Positions 1 to 9,176 of a stretch of DNA of 63,877 nucleotides are shown here, piece by piece. Source of the stretch: a bacterium (GTDB taxonomy: Bacteria; 4484-113; JAFGCY01); assembly GCA_020440605.1 (NCBI GenBank), contig JAGRNT010000021.1, forward strand, positions 1 to 63,877, in the 5' to 3' direction. Below the pieces are notes generated by a model. That model was not told the origin of the DNA. It worked only from the letters and a program-made list of their open reading frames with translations, and made no database searches. Made by a program: the position numbers and the translations under genes. Numbering within the stretch: position 1 is the stretch's first letter; each line of letters opens with the position of its first letter.

Positions 1-434
1 ACGTGTCCCGTGCTACTCAGGTGTCCGGTCGGACCTTTCAGGATTTCACATACAGGGCTGTCACCTTCTATGGCTCATCTTTCCAGATGATTCTATTATC
101 CCTACTAGGTCTTTATACCAGATCCTACAACCCCGCCGATCCGAGGACCGACGGTTTGGGCTGTTCCCGTTTCGCTCGCCACTACTCAGGGAATCGAATT
201 TTCTTTCTCTTGTCCGGCTACTTAGATGTTTCAGTTCGCCGACTTCTCCTCTCATACTTAATATGCAAGCAACTTGGGTATGAGATGACTGGATATGACT
301 CCAGCCGGGTTTCCCCATTCGGAAATCTCCGGATCAAAGGTTGTCGCACCTACCCGAAGCTTATCGCAGCTGACCACGTCCTTCATCGACTTCCAGCACC
401 AAGGCATTCACCATGTGCCCTTAGTATCTTGAAC
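1..434 (-). rRNA. 23S ribosomal RNA, 5' part (runs off the window start)
   Basis: The reverse complement carries the universally conserved 5' region of bacterial 23S rRNA: GTGAATGCCTTGG, GATGAAGGACGTG, CTGCGATAAGC, TTTCCGAATGGGG and TAGTGGCGAGCGAAA, in the right order. About 434 nt of the 5' end are present and the rest lies beyond position 1. The mature 5' end is placed by similarity near 434-440. No 16S gene, tRNA or spacer lies upstream on the same strand before the oppositely oriented gene at 1012. This copy is therefore not part of a 16S-23S operon as seen here. Apparent reading frames across it are not genes. Confidence 0.97.
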
Positions 435-688
435 GTCTCACCTCAACTTTGCAGACTTGTTCGTGGAACGCATCCACTGGTTGAAATGAATTAATTGATA
501 CTAATGATTGCGATCTTGTGCGAGATACACAAAATGTATTCTCGTTTGAGTTGCCACGTCCGAAGGTCTTGGGAACCTTCGAACGACCACCAGAAAACAA
601 TTTTCAATGTACTGCGGGTCCCGTGACCCATCCCGGAACTTCCGGAGGCGTCGTCGCTGACGCACCCCCCTGATTCCAAGGGACTGAG
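435..688 (-). other. Leader of the 23S gene with boxA-like element and hairpin
   Basis: Between the promoter at 689-716 and the 23S 5' end there is about 250 nt of transcribed leader. It contains a boxA-like stretch read on the minus strand as CATTGAAAATTG (around 599-610), similar to the antitermination elements of rRNA leaders and spacers. It also contains a 7-bp perfect hairpin (561-581, arms CGAAGGT/ACCTTCG on the plus strand). The region near 480-540 could pair with the 3' flank of 23S for processing, but that flank is outside the window. No credible protein is encoded here. Confidence 0.55.
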
Positions 689-716
689 ATTGTAGCACAT
701 CCGTCCCGAGCGTCAA
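689..716 (-). promoter_or_regulatory. Sigma70-type promoter of the 23S rRNA gene
   Basis: On the minus strand TTGACG (711-716), a 16-bp spacer and TACAAT (689-694) form a near-consensus promoter about 250 bp upstream of the 23S 5' end. It explains how a 23S gene without an adjacent 16S gene is transcribed. Confidence 0.7.
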
Positions 717-1011
717 GGGGTAATAGAGAAATTACCAGCAAATTGCGGGAAATGCAGGAAATCCAGTCAGGATCAGGCCTGCGCCGGGTGCCGTACCCAA
801 TTTATCAACAGGGTTGCGGGTTTATCGCATCCTGCCGGGAGTATTCAGACATGAAGGCGAGGCTGTACTGCGCAAGCTGCAGGTGCTTCCAATGCCAGTG
901 CCCGAAGCCGAAGTGTCTCCGCTGACTTTCCTTACTAGTGTCCGTTGTCCTATGCAGGCGTTCGTTCTAGCATCTAATCAGGGCTGATCTCGCTGATATC
1001 AGGAGCTTCAT
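717..1011. other. Intergenic region with no gene seen
   Basis: This gap separates the divergent 23S gene and the lipoprotein at 1012. A 60-codon Cys-rich frame at 743-925 has no ribosome-binding site or family resemblance and is considered chance. Near the end there is a short palindrome (CTGATATCAG) overlapping the approach to the Shine-Dalgarno AGGAG (1001-1005) of the next gene. Confidence 0.4.
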
Positions 1012-3435
1012 ATGTATCTGGGGAAACAGGGACAACTGGCCGCCGCCGTGCTTGGAGTGTTGCTGCTTGGTGCCGGCTGTGGCGGTGGAGGGAACGCTAC
1101 GCTCGACTCAGAACAGAGCGGGACAGTGGCAGCGCAGCTTGAAGCATCCATGGGAAATCCAGACCTCGCTTCCCCGCTGGCTTCTGCCGCTCCTGAACCT
1201 GACAGCCTTCCTGCCATTGTGCTCCCTGAGCAGGAGCCGGATCCAGCCCTGCTTGAAATGCTCAATGCAATGCTTGTACGCGATCTGAGTGCAGCCGGCA
1301 AGGACATTTCTGCCACCCAGACTCAGGCTCCCAGCGGGGAGGGGAATGGCATCCGCTTTTTTGAGTATGAACTGACTCAGGCGACCGGCCCAGCATACGA
1401 GGATCCCTGGAACAGGCAGCTGTTCATCTATGAAATGCTGCTTGGTGACTATGACGCAAACGGCATCGTGAATGCGGCCGACCTTGTTCCCGTTGCCAGA
1501 TTCCTGGGTACTGAAGTCCACTACTTGGAGGACGTAGTTTCAGATGACCTGTACCGCCCTCTGCCGGAGTATGAGTCGATTGCCGCAGGGCGTGTTGATG
1601 GCAATTTCGACGGTGTAGTCAATGCATCAGACATCACGGTCATTGCACAGCACTGGATGGAGGCCATCGACGGATTCAGGATCTACACCTCCAGGAATTC
1701 CGGCCCGGAGCAGTACCTGCCTGATCCGCATGAGCCATCGAGCAGCCTCAGCGTTCGTCGGCCTCACGCCGGTATTGACGATTCACTGAACCCATATGAG
1801 GACCAGGTCGGGTTCTTCCATTACCCCTTCACAGGCCCGCCGGGTCATGGCATCTGTTTCTATCAGCTGGCCCTGGATGTAGTTCACGACTGGGAGATCA
1901 GAGTCGTGCCGGTCAATCTCTTGTCTGAGATTCAGGAATCCCAGAGCAGGACAATCAGCATTCCCGCCAACCAGCCGCCGGTACCGGATATGGACATTAC
2001 TCTCAGTGGTGATACGGCACCACTGATGCTCAGTGTCGATTTCAGTGCCTCCACGGACGAGTTGCCAGACAGCATCAGCTACAGATTTCGGATCACGGAT
2101 GAAAGTGGCCGCGTGTTGCGGGACAGAAGCACCAGTATCTTCAGCGAGAAGTCACAGAATCATATTCTGCCTGATGCCGGGACCTATACGATTGAGCTGG
2201 AAATGAAGGACCGTTTCAAATACGTTGTCAATTTGGTGGAGACGGTTGAAGTAGCTGCAAGCAACGTTGTGCATGATACGGGCTGGACGCTTAGCCGCAC
2301 TGGCATACTGATGGGTAAGGTAAATGGCGATACGGGCCAGGTGGATCTTGAGTCAGTTGCCGGCCAACCCGCCATTCTTCGCATCCACAACCCGGACAGC
2401 AGCACAAACCAGGTCCTGTATCACCCGGCTCTTGATGCCGCCGGCCAGTCATGGGACATTGGCCGGCTGGTCGTGGATGCCAACGAGCTTGCCATGGGAA
2501 AGGAACTCTGGATTCTCGGTCTGGAGCTGAATGAGCGTGATGGCAAGCCCCTTGTTTGCATGCAGTCAGGGCTGGGTCTGTCCACGGTGCTCTACACGGC
2601 GGACCTGACAGCCTACGAGGGTGTTGACAGTACTGGCAGCGGGTTCATCGCCGGAACATCCGGTGAGCTGGGCATTAAGTCCACAGCATCACTGGTGGAT
2701 GGAAGGCTCTGGTTGCCGCAGGTTGACTGGTGGAACCAGGACATCATCTTCCAGCGTGAAAGCCAGGTGTTGCCATCAATGTTCATGCAGGTCTCAGTGC
2801 TGGCGGATCAACTGCAGTTCATGACCGGTTCCTGTGGTCCGCTGCTGATTGGCAACAGCGAGGAACTTCTGCTGCTCAAGTACAATGGCCCCACGGACAC
2901 GATAAGGCTGATGTCCTCCGCTGACCAGCTGGTACCTGCCTGGGGTGATGTGCTGGAATTCGGCGACGCCGAAAGCCAGTACAGGAGGGTTCTGGCTGCC
3001 TCACCGGATGGCAGGCTTCTCTGTTTCGTCAGGGAGGAGTCAGCCGGTTCATCCTTCCAGTACCCGCACACGCTGATGTTCGAAACCCTGGAAAGCAACA
3101 ATGGAACATGGCAGTATTCCGCAGCCGAGCATCATCTGGACGCACTTGATTCAGACTATTCACTGATCCTGTCCGATGATAATCGTCAGGACAGTGACTG
3201 GCGGACCCTGGCAATCGTTGACGGCAGGCCCGTCTACTTCTTCCAGGGAATACTCGGTGTCTATTACATCGCCGCCCAGGACGAACTGGCAACACAGCTC
3301 GGTCCGCCCACGCTCATCGAACTTGGCGAGGACATCAGCTGGAACTTCCTCGAAGTGGAGGAGATCAACGGCAAGCTGGCAATCCTCGGGCAGGACAGGG
3401 ACAGCGGCGAACTGCTCTACATCGCGCAGAACTGA
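1012..3435 (+). CDS. Exported lipoprotein with dockerin-like repeats and a PKD-like domain
   Basis: 807 residues, function unknown. A signal peptide ends in a lipobox-like GAGC (Cys 23) followed by a Gly run, so the protein is probably anchored to the outer face of a membrane. Residues 145-217 hold two EF-hand-like dockerin loops (DYDANGIVNAADL and DGNFDGVVNASDI), which in cellulosomal proteins bind Ca2+ and cohesins. Residues about 320-412 resemble a PKD/Ig-like fold, and the remaining ~390 residues look beta-rich, perhaps a propeller. The ATG start follows AGGAG with 6-nt spacing. No cohesin gene is visible, so the dockerin loops may only bind calcium. The dockerin reading is moderately secure and the rest is descriptive. 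Confidence 0.8.
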   Translation: MYLGKQGQLAAAVLGVLLLGAGCGGGGNATLDSEQSGTVAAQLEASMGNPDLASPLASAAPEPDSLPAIVLPEQEPDPALLEMLNAMLVRDLSAAGKDISATQTQAPSGEGNGIRFFEYELTQATGPAYEDPWNRQLFIYEMLLGDYDANGIVNAADLVPVARFLGTEVHYLEDVVSDDLYRPLPEYESIAAGRVDGNFDGVVNASDITVIAQHWMEAIDGFRIYTSRNSGPEQYLPDPHEPSSSLSVRRPHAGIDDSLNPYEDQVGFFHYPFTGPPGHGICFYQLALDVVHDWEIRVVPVNLLSEIQESQSRTISIPANQPPVPDMDITLSGDTAPLMLSVDFSASTDELPDSISYRFRITDESGRVLRDRSTSIFSEKSQNHILPDAGTYTIELEMKDRFKYVVNLVETVEVAASNVVHDTGWTLSRTGILMGKVNGDTGQVDLESVAGQPAILRIHNPDSSTNQVLYHPALDAAGQSWDIGRLVVDANELAMGKELWILGLELNERDGKPLVCMQSGLGLSTVLYTADLTAYEGVDSTGSGFIAGTSGELGIKSTASLVDGRLWLPQVDWWNQDIIFQRESQVLPSMFMQVSVLADQLQFMTGSCGPLLIGNSEELLLLKYNGPTDTIRLMSSADQLVPAWGDVLEFGDAESQYRRVLAASPDGRLLCFVREESAGSSFQYPHTLMFETLESNNGTWQYSAAEHHLDALDSDYSLILSDDNRQDSDWRTLAIVDGRPVYFFQGILGVYYIAAQDELATQLGPPTLIELGEDISWNFLEVEEINGKLAILGQDRDSGELLYIAQN

Positions 3436-3600
3436 TCAATCCAAATCAGAGTGTGGCTCCTGCCAGCTAATCCGAGAAACCTGATCAGCGCAGGCTGGAA
3501 GCACAGGCATACTCTATTTGAATGAATCTGCCTTACACTTTTTTCGTCAAATTGCCGTTTATGGATTCCCATGTCAGTCCTGAGCGCATATTATATTGAC

Positions 3601-6297
3601 ATGTCTGGACATTCCCCGCGCTCTCTCACTCTGCTTGTGGCACTCTGTCTGCTTGGCTGCCTGCTTTATGCCTGTGGTCGCCGCGACTCCGGCAACAACC
3701 TGCCTGAGCCGGCTGCTGGCAATGATTCAGCAGCACTGCTCGGCATCGATTTCCCGGCGGCCGATCAGCTCGACCGCTATCTTAGTGCAGCGGAGCTCCT
3801 CAGCCGCAGTGGGGATGACCACGCAACGGAACTGGGCAGCCAGCGTCTGAGCATTGACGCGGGGCAGGGCACTGCCAGTTTCAACGTGGCGGATCCGCCG
3901 CTCAATGCAGCACAGCGTTGCAGCTGGGCCGTCTACGCCCTGCAACCCGGGGAAAGCGCGCTGCCGCAGCTCAGCCTGGACTGGCAGACCGCTCCGCAGC
4001 CCGGCAGCCTCTACCTCGGCTTCGCCGACTGGAGCCAGGCGCGCTGGGTCTGGCAACGCCCTGACAATGTGACAATGGCCACGGTCCCTGGCCTGAGTGC
4101 CTGCACGGAGCCGCTCAGCGGCCAGCTGCTCATTGCCGTCGTCGTGCAGGACCCGCCCGCCGCTGTGCTCAGCGAACTCCGCCTGCAATCCATCGGCAAT
4201 GACTACCTCCCCGACGGACCGCATCCGCGGCTCTGGCTCACCGATGAACGCCTCGCTGGCCTGACCGCGGCGATGAATGCCAACACCCCGGAATGGCAGC
4301 TCTTCAACATCCGCGCCCAGCAGTATCAGAATGAGCTCTACTGGGCCGGGCTGAACCACACGATTCCCTATCCGCTGCTGATGTACAAGCTCACCGGCGA
4401 CGAGCAGTACGCCGCACGTGCCTTCCAGCTGCTGGACGACGCGCCGCTGGAGTGGGAGATCAGCTGCTGCCCCTATCACTGCCAGATCCACCACATCGCG
4501 CTTGGCTACGACTGGCTGCATGACCATCCGGACATGTCCGAGGCCCGCCGCAGCGCCTACATCACGAAGCTCGAGACCTTCGCCGACATGCTCTGGGAGG
4601 AGGCGCTGTCCGGCGGCGGGCTGGGCAACAGCCAGGACACAGACCGAATCAGCATGGCCAGCGCCACCCTGGCAACGGTTGCCTGTGCGATCTGGGGTGA
4701 GAGCGAGCGTGCGCCGGAGATTTTCGAGCGCGGCTGGCGAATGTTCACCATCGGGCTCGGCGATCCCCCGGCCAGTGGTGTCTGGCGGGAGTGGACCGAC
4801 GCCGCCAGCGTGCGCCACTGGGTTCAGGGCTGGGGCCAGGGCCCCTGGCCGAGCGGCTGGTTCTACTGCACCGGCACGGACTTCTACGGCCTGAAGGACT
4901 GGGCCGAGACCCTGCGCACGGCCTGCGGCTACGATGTCAACCTGCTTGAGCCCGGCTTCAGTGAGCTCTGGAGCGGGCAGATTAACGCCTTCGTCTACAG
5001 CCTCAGCCCCGATGGCGACCACGCCTACAGCGGCAGTGACTGGCAGGACGGCGACCTGATCAGCGGCCAGGCCTATATCCACACCTTCCTCGCCTCCGTT
5101 GCAGACGAGGCCGAACGGGTGGGGGATACGGACCAGGCCGCCTGGGCCAGGCACCTGCAGCGCAATCTGCCGGGCTATCATGTCGATCCCTTCCGCGAGT
5201 TCTTCTTCAGTGCCTCCGGCAATCTGGCAACAGCGGACCCGCTGCAGGCCGGACTGCCGCTCGTGGCGAAATACGGCCCGGTTGACATGCTCAGCTACCG
5301 CAGCGGCTGGGGTCCTGCGGACAGCTGGGGTGTGTTCAGCGGGCAGGGTAGTGTGCCCTGCGACCACATGCAGCCTGACAGCGGGCACTTCTCGCTGCAG
5401 CGCAACGGCCAGTTCCTGACGCGAGAGGCCCCGGGCTACAAGAGCTTCGAATGCGGCGCGCAGACCTACAACACACTGTCAATCGAGAACGATACGCAGC
5501 AGGGGCACATGAAGACCACGGGGATGGACGCCCCGGCCAGCCTGCTGCGCTGGCGCTGCTCGGACACGCCGCTGCTGGCCTATGCCATGCTGCAGGCGGA
5601 TGACAACTATGATGACAACCCGGACAGCTGGGAGCCGACCCTGCGCGTCGAGACCTACCGCCGCCACTTCGTCTGGAGCGGCGATCATGTCGTGGTCTTT
5701 GACCGCCTGCGTACCACCGATAGCGGCTGGTGCCTCTACCGGCTGCGCGCCGAGACCGAACCGCAGCTGGTTGGCGACACCGTCAACCAGACCAGCAAGG
5801 ACGGCAGCCAGCGCCTGCTGCACCGCACCCTGGAGCCGGCCGGCTGCAGCTTCAGCGTCGTGGACGAGGATGTGCTGCTGGCGGAGTACTACCAGTACGA
5901 GGTCCCGGACAGCATGCGGCTCTGGCAGACCCAGATCAGCCCGCCGGAAAGTGACAGTGTGAACATCCTCAATGTGATCCGCATGGGAGACAGCTCAATC
6001 ACGGATTTCGATGCCAACCTGCAGCACATCGGTGATGCTGACAACGCCGGTGCCGTGCAGGGCCCGCTCTGCGCGGTGTTCGCGCGTGAGGAAGTGCTGC
6101 GCAGCACCTGTTCCTATACGGTGGATGCGCCGCAGGCCGGGATGCTGCATCTGATCGGAGACCTCGAACCGGGCAGCTACAGCGTGACTGTCAACGGCCA
6201 GCCCGCCGGCAGCTACAGTGCAGGCGAGAATGACAACACGATCCTGTTCAGCACGGAGGGTGTGTCGGCGCTGAGTGTGGTGGTCACGAAGCTGTAG
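3601..6297 (+). CDS. Heparinase II/III-like lipoprotein
   Basis: 898 residues. The signal peptide ends with lipobox LLYAC. A motif typical of the family, HPRLWLTDERLAGL, opens an alpha/alpha-toroid-like region (roughly residues 205-560). It is followed by a beta-sandwich region containing DHMQPDSGHFSL and later NTLSIEND, as in heparinase II/III-type polysaccharide lyases. Substrate (uronic-acid polysaccharide or other glycan) cannot be told. I chose ATG 3601 rather than 3571 because a -10-like TATTAT ends exactly 6 nt before it and it gives a normal-length signal peptide. Neither start has a Shine-Dalgarno sequence. It faces the gene at 6324 convergently with a 26-bp gap. Confidence 0.75.
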   Translation: MSGHSPRSLTLLVALCLLGCLLYACGRRDSGNNLPEPAAGNDSAALLGIDFPAADQLDRYLSAAELLSRSGDDHATELGSQRLSIDAGQGTASFNVADPPLNAAQRCSWAVYALQPGESALPQLSLDWQTAPQPGSLYLGFADWSQARWVWQRPDNVTMATVPGLSACTEPLSGQLLIAVVVQDPPAAVLSELRLQSIGNDYLPDGPHPRLWLTDERLAGLTAAMNANTPEWQLFNIRAQQYQNELYWAGLNHTIPYPLLMYKLTGDEQYAARAFQLLDDAPLEWEISCCPYHCQIHHIALGYDWLHDHPDMSEARRSAYITKLETFADMLWEEALSGGGLGNSQDTDRISMASATLATVACAIWGESERAPEIFERGWRMFTIGLGDPPASGVWREWTDAASVRHWVQGWGQGPWPSGWFYCTGTDFYGLKDWAETLRTACGYDVNLLEPGFSELWSGQINAFVYSLSPDGDHAYSGSDWQDGDLISGQAYIHTFLASVADEAERVGDTDQAAWARHLQRNLPGYHVDPFREFFFSASGNLATADPLQAGLPLVAKYGPVDMLSYRSGWGPADSWGVFSGQGSVPCDHMQPDSGHFSLQRNGQFLTREAPGYKSFECGAQTYNTLSIENDTQQGHMKTTGMDAPASLLRWRCSDTPLLAYAMLQADDNYDDNPDSWEPTLRVETYRRHFVWSGDHVVVFDRLRTTDSGWCLYRLRAETEPQLVGDTVNQTSKDGSQRLLHRTLEPAGCSFSVVDEDVLLAEYYQYEVPDSMRLWQTQISPPESDSVNILNVIRMGDSSITDFDANLQHIGDADNAGAVQGPLCAVFAREEVLRSTCSYTVDAPQAGMLHLIGDLEPGSYSVTVNGQPAGSYSAGENDNTILFSTEGVSALSVVVTKL

Positions 6298-6323
6298 CAA
6301 ATCCAGTATTGCCAGACTTACTG

Positions 6324-6842
6324 CTAGGGCACCTTGTACATCTGCGACAGGAAGTTGCTCAGTGTCTGCTGATCAGGAAAATCCATGTTTTTGAGCAACA
6401 AACCGGGACTCCCGTTGTTTTCTTCCGCTGCCAGATTCCTTATGGATACAGCGCGCTTGGAAATGCCATCGGAAACAATGTCAATTGTGCCGAAATTTGT
6501 GTCTTTACGATAGCGGTCCATTCCGGTGGGAGCGAACGCCTTGGCAATGAAATCCTCGCGATCCTGTTCGCTGGCAAAATCCGCGAGATAAGATTTTCCT
6601 GGTATCTCTGAATCTGAACTGTCCTTGTTCAACTTAAAGCCATACAGCAGGACAAGCAGATCACTTTGGTTCTTTGCTCCACTTTCAAGACAGAAATCAT
6701 CCAACTCTGATTGGTTGACATTGGCATTCGTGGTGCTTGTCACACTAATTCCAGCAGAATTCTGCTGGTTCTTCGGACAGCCGCTTAGCAGCACTGCCAG
6801 TAGGAGCAGTGTGATTAGCATGGATGTTGGATTCTGCTTCAC
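6324..6842 (-). CDS. Small lipoprotein of unknown function
   Basis: 172 residues. An N-terminal hydrophobic stretch ends in lipobox LLSGC, so it is probably a lipoprotein. The rest is polar with no recognised domain. Base composition is more AT-rich than neighbouring genes, suggesting recent acquisition or weak selection. The GTG at 6842 is preferred because a -10-like TATTCT (6849-6854) ends 6 nt upstream with no Shine-Dalgarno site. A TTG one codon earlier (6845) is the alternative. A terminator for the upstream operon sits immediately behind its start. Confidence 0.65.
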   Translation of the reverse strand: MKQNPTSMLITLLLLAVLLSGCPKNQQNSAGISVTSTTNANVNQSELDDFCLESGAKNQSDLLVLLYGFKLNKDSSDSEIPGKSYLADFASEQDREDFIAKAFAPTGMDRYRKDTNFGTIDIVSDGISKRAVSIRNLAAEENNGSPGLLLKNMDFPDQQTLSNFLSQMYKVP

Positions 6843-6861
6843 CAACGCAGAATAGTAGAAA

Positions 6862-6891
6862 ACAAAAAAGGGAGGATCCGTGGATCCTCCC
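6862..6891 (-). terminator. Intrinsic terminator of the trpS/TENA unit
   Basis: Read on the minus strand, GGGAGGATCC and GGATCCTCCC form a 10-bp perfect stem with a 2-nt loop, followed by a T-rich run (TTTTTTGT). It lies downstream of the TENA/PqqC-like gene and just before the next minus-strand gene, so it should end transcripts coming from 7.0-9.1 kb. Confidence 0.85.
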
Positions 6892-6910
6892 TGGAAGACT
6901 CAAATCCAGT

Positions 6911-6975
6911 TCTTAGTTATTAGTTCTTAGTGGTTGCCATTTCTGGGACCAACTAAGAACTAACCACTAATCACT
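6911..6975. repeat. Degenerate 7-bp-period repeat forming an inverted repeat
   Basis: TTCTTAG, TTATTAG, TTCTTAG and TGGTTGC run in 7-bp register. They are followed by the complementary series CTAAGAA, CTAACCA, CTAATCA, so the two halves can pair (GTTCTTAG/CTAAGAAC). It belongs to the same class of heptad repeats seen in other gaps of this window. Confidence 0.7.
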
Positions 6976-6982
6976 TCTCTCA

Positions 6983-7588
6983 CTACGCCATCGCGCAGTC
7001 TTCGCCGTGGATGCCGCTCAGGGCGTTCCACAGTGTCTTGCACATCCGCTCGCAGGCGGCGACGGCTTCGGCCTGGCCGGCCTCGTCAAGCTGCTGGGCC
7101 AGTGCGTACACGGCCTCACTCTCGTGGTGATTGACGGCATGCACCTTGAAGTACTCCTCGTACAGCTCGGCACTGAGCTGCGGGTAATGCTCACGCAGGC
7201 CGTCGAGTTTGCTCGTGGCGGTGGCGGGCTGCTGCACCTCGAAGGCGTACAGCGCACCGATCGCACTGGCCGGGCGGCTGAACATCCCGCTCACCTCGGA
7301 AACCATCGCCTCGGTCTCGGCCAGCATCGCCGCAGGCAGCACACGGGTGTCGAGGCAGCTCGCGAAGTCGTCCCACATCACGCTGTGCTCCTCCTCCTCG
7401 GCCACGAGGTCCGGGCTGCCGAGCGTGCTCCAGCCGGAGGGCATCAGCCGCACGAGCTGGCCGTATTCCTCGGCATAGCGCCGCAGGGTGTCCACGGGCA
7501 GGGTGCCGGCGCGCCAGCTCTCGTAGAAGGGATGCTTGTTCAGATCCCACTCGGCGACAATCGCGTCAAACTGCTGCTTCAGGTTCAT
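6983..7588 (-). CDS. TENA/PqqC-like haem-oxygenase-fold oxidase (CADD-like)
   Basis: 201 residues, all-helical. The N-terminal HPFYESWRAGTLP matches the TENA/THI-4/PqqC family. Glu/His pairs in AEEEEH (about residue 65) and VHAVNHHE (about 155) fit the dimetal ligands of the haem-oxygenase-like diiron oxidases such as chlamydial CADD, which supplies p-aminobenzoate. The substrate here is inferred only. The ATG at 7588 has AGGAG five nt upstream, and the in-frame GTG at 7594 would overlap that site and is rejected. It follows trpS by 93 bp on the same strand and ends before a strong terminator. Confidence 0.75.
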   Translation of the reverse strand: MNLKQQFDAIVAEWDLNKHPFYESWRAGTLPVDTLRRYAEEYGQLVRLMPSGWSTLGSPDLVAEEEEHSVMWDDFASCLDTRVLPAAMLAETEAMVSEVSGMFSRPASAIGALYAFEVQQPATATSKLDGLREHYPQLSAELYEEYFKVHAVNHHESEAVYALAQQLDEAGQAEAVAACERMCKTLWNALSGIHGEDCAMA

Positions 7589-7681
7589 TTCCACTCCTGG
7601 ATATACAAAGAGATATTCCTGATCTGGAAATCGAATTCTAGCGCAGTTTCGCGATTTTATCGGGAAAGAAGCAGCAGGCTT

Positions 7682-9142
7682 TCAGTTCCAGTAGCGGATG
7701 CTCATCGCATCCTTGACGCGCTCAAGCGTGGCCTCGCCCTCCTCGCAGCCGCGCTGTGTGCCCAGCTTGAGGATGTCGATCATGTCATCGGGGTGCTGCT
7801 CCCAGTAGCTGCGGCGCTCGCGCATCGGCTCCGTCAGGGCCGTGATCTTCCTGTGCAGCTGCTGCTTGCATTCCACGCAGCCCCACTTCGCCCCGCGGCA
7901 GTTCCCGGCCACTTCCTCTACCGTTGCCACGCCGAGATCGCTTTCAATGATCCCCTCTTCGGCGGCCTGGCAGAACACCTGGTGGTAGCTGAAGATGTTG
8001 CAGACCTCCGGCCGGCCCGGGTCCTCGCGGCGCGCGCGCTGCGGGTCGGTCGGGGCCGGCTTGATCTTCTTCCACATCTCATCCGGGCTGTCCGAGAGGT
8101 AGATCGCATTGCCGAGGCTCTTCGACATCTTGGCGTTGCCATCGATGCCCTTCAGCGTCCCGCCCTTGCCGACCAGTGCCTGGGGCTCGGTGAGGATCCG
8201 CCGGCGCTTGCCGTACTGGCGGTTGAAGCGCTGCACGATGTCGCGCGTGAGCTCGATGTGCGGCACCTGGTCGACGCCGACAGGCACGAGATGCGCATTC
8301 ACGAAGGTGATGTCCGCGGCCTGGCTGACGGGATAGCCGAGGAAGCCGTAGTTCATCTGGCGGATGCCGGATGAACGTTTGGCAGCAATAATGGCATCCC
8401 TGGTAGCCCTCATCCCTCTGGCATTGTGGATAACGGCTCTTACTGGACTAATCTGGTAGTCAGACTTTTCCAGTTCATGTCTGAGCGAAACATCATCAGT
8501 ATTGGCAAAGCTGGATACAATTCCCAATAGATCCGCGGCCAACACATCACTCATGGTTCCTAGTTCAGGAAACTGATTCGCAAGCATTAATGCCAATTGT
8601 CCGAATTCGTCCTTCTGATGATCCGGAATGAAGGTTTTGCTTTCCGCTCCGTCGCCGAAGCCATACTGCTGGGCCTCGGCCTTGGTGGTCGGGTTGTCAA
8701 GAATGATGCTCATCGGCGTGAACAGGCCATACAGGCAGGTCAGCTCAGCGATGGCCGGTACGGCGCTCTGGATCACGATCTTGGTCTTCGTGCCGTCATC
8801 CACGCCGCCGGTGTAGGGCTCGATCCCCACCGCGAGATAGTCCAGCGCCACCTCACGTACACTCTCCTTGAGGATCTTCGGATTCTCCCAGTGCGTCGTC
8901 AGGGCCTGTACGTCCGCCATCAGCACGAAAGTGTCGTACTCCTTCTGCAGGCGCACGCGGTTCTTCAGGCTGCCGACGTAATGCCCGAGGTGCAGCTTGC
9001 CCGTGGTGCGGTCGCCCGTGAGGATCCGCCGGCGGTGCAGATTGCCATCCTTGTCGGTCCAGGTCGGCTGCAGGTCGTCATCACGCGCCACCGCGCGGCT
9101 GTCACCCTTGCCCTGCTGTTGTGTCTTCTCTTCGTCTGCCAT
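7682..9142 (-). CDS. trpS: Tryptophanyl-tRNA synthetase with Fe-S motif and a large insertion
   Basis: 486 residues against a usual 330-350. It charges tRNA-Trp in the cytoplasm. Class I signatures are clear: TGKLHLGHYVG (HIGH) near residue 48 and AKMSKS near residue 340. A C-terminal C-x33-C-x6-C-x2-C set (EVC, then NCRGAKWGCVEC) corresponds to the [4Fe-4S] motif known from Thermotoga TrpRS, where the first spacing is 22. Between NPTTKAEAQQYGFGDG and MNYGFLGYPVSQAADI, usually joined by a few residues, there are about 95 extra residues. Their DNA (8401-8640) is 46% GC (110 of 240 bases) in a gene otherwise visibly much richer in GC. TATAAT ends 8 nt before the ATG. Confidence 0.93.
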   Translation of the reverse strand: MADEEKTQQQGKGDSRAVARDDDLQPTWTDKDGNLHRRRILTGDRTTGKLHLGHYVGSLKNRVRLQKEYDTFVLMADVQALTTHWENPKILKESVREVALDYLAVGIEPYTGGVDDGTKTKIVIQSAVPAIAELTCLYGLFTPMSIILDNPTTKAEAQQYGFGDGAESKTFIPDHQKDEFGQLALMLANQFPELGTMSDVLAADLLGIVSSFANTDDVSLRHELEKSDYQISPVRAVIHNARGMRATRDAIIAAKRSSGIRQMNYGFLGYPVSQAADITFVNAHLVPVGVDQVPHIELTRDIVQRFNRQYGKRRRILTEPQALVGKGGTLKGIDGNAKMSKSLGNAIYLSDSPDEMWKKIKPAPTDPQRARREDPGRPEVCNIFSYHQVFCQAAEEGIIESDLGVATVEEVAGNCRGAKWGCVECKQQLHRKITALTEPMRERRSYWEQHPDDMIDILKLGTQRGCEEGEATLERVKDAMSIRYWN

Positions 9143-9176
9143 CGCCGCAGATTATATCGGCTGAGACTGTCCGCTG

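Noticed and set aside
743..925. Cys-rich 60-codon open frame
   Set aside because: No ribosome-binding site, no -10-like hexamer at the leaderless distance, and no family resemblance. Probably chance in a gap.
7007..8374. 455-codon plus-strand frame across the TENA and trpS genes
   Set aside because: It lies antisense to two genes with clear protein families. GC-rich DNA leaves long antisense frames.
8368..8645. Intein in trpS
   Set aside because: Only ~95 residues, with no Cys/Ser at the N-border and no His-Asn followed by Cys/Ser/Thr at the C-border.
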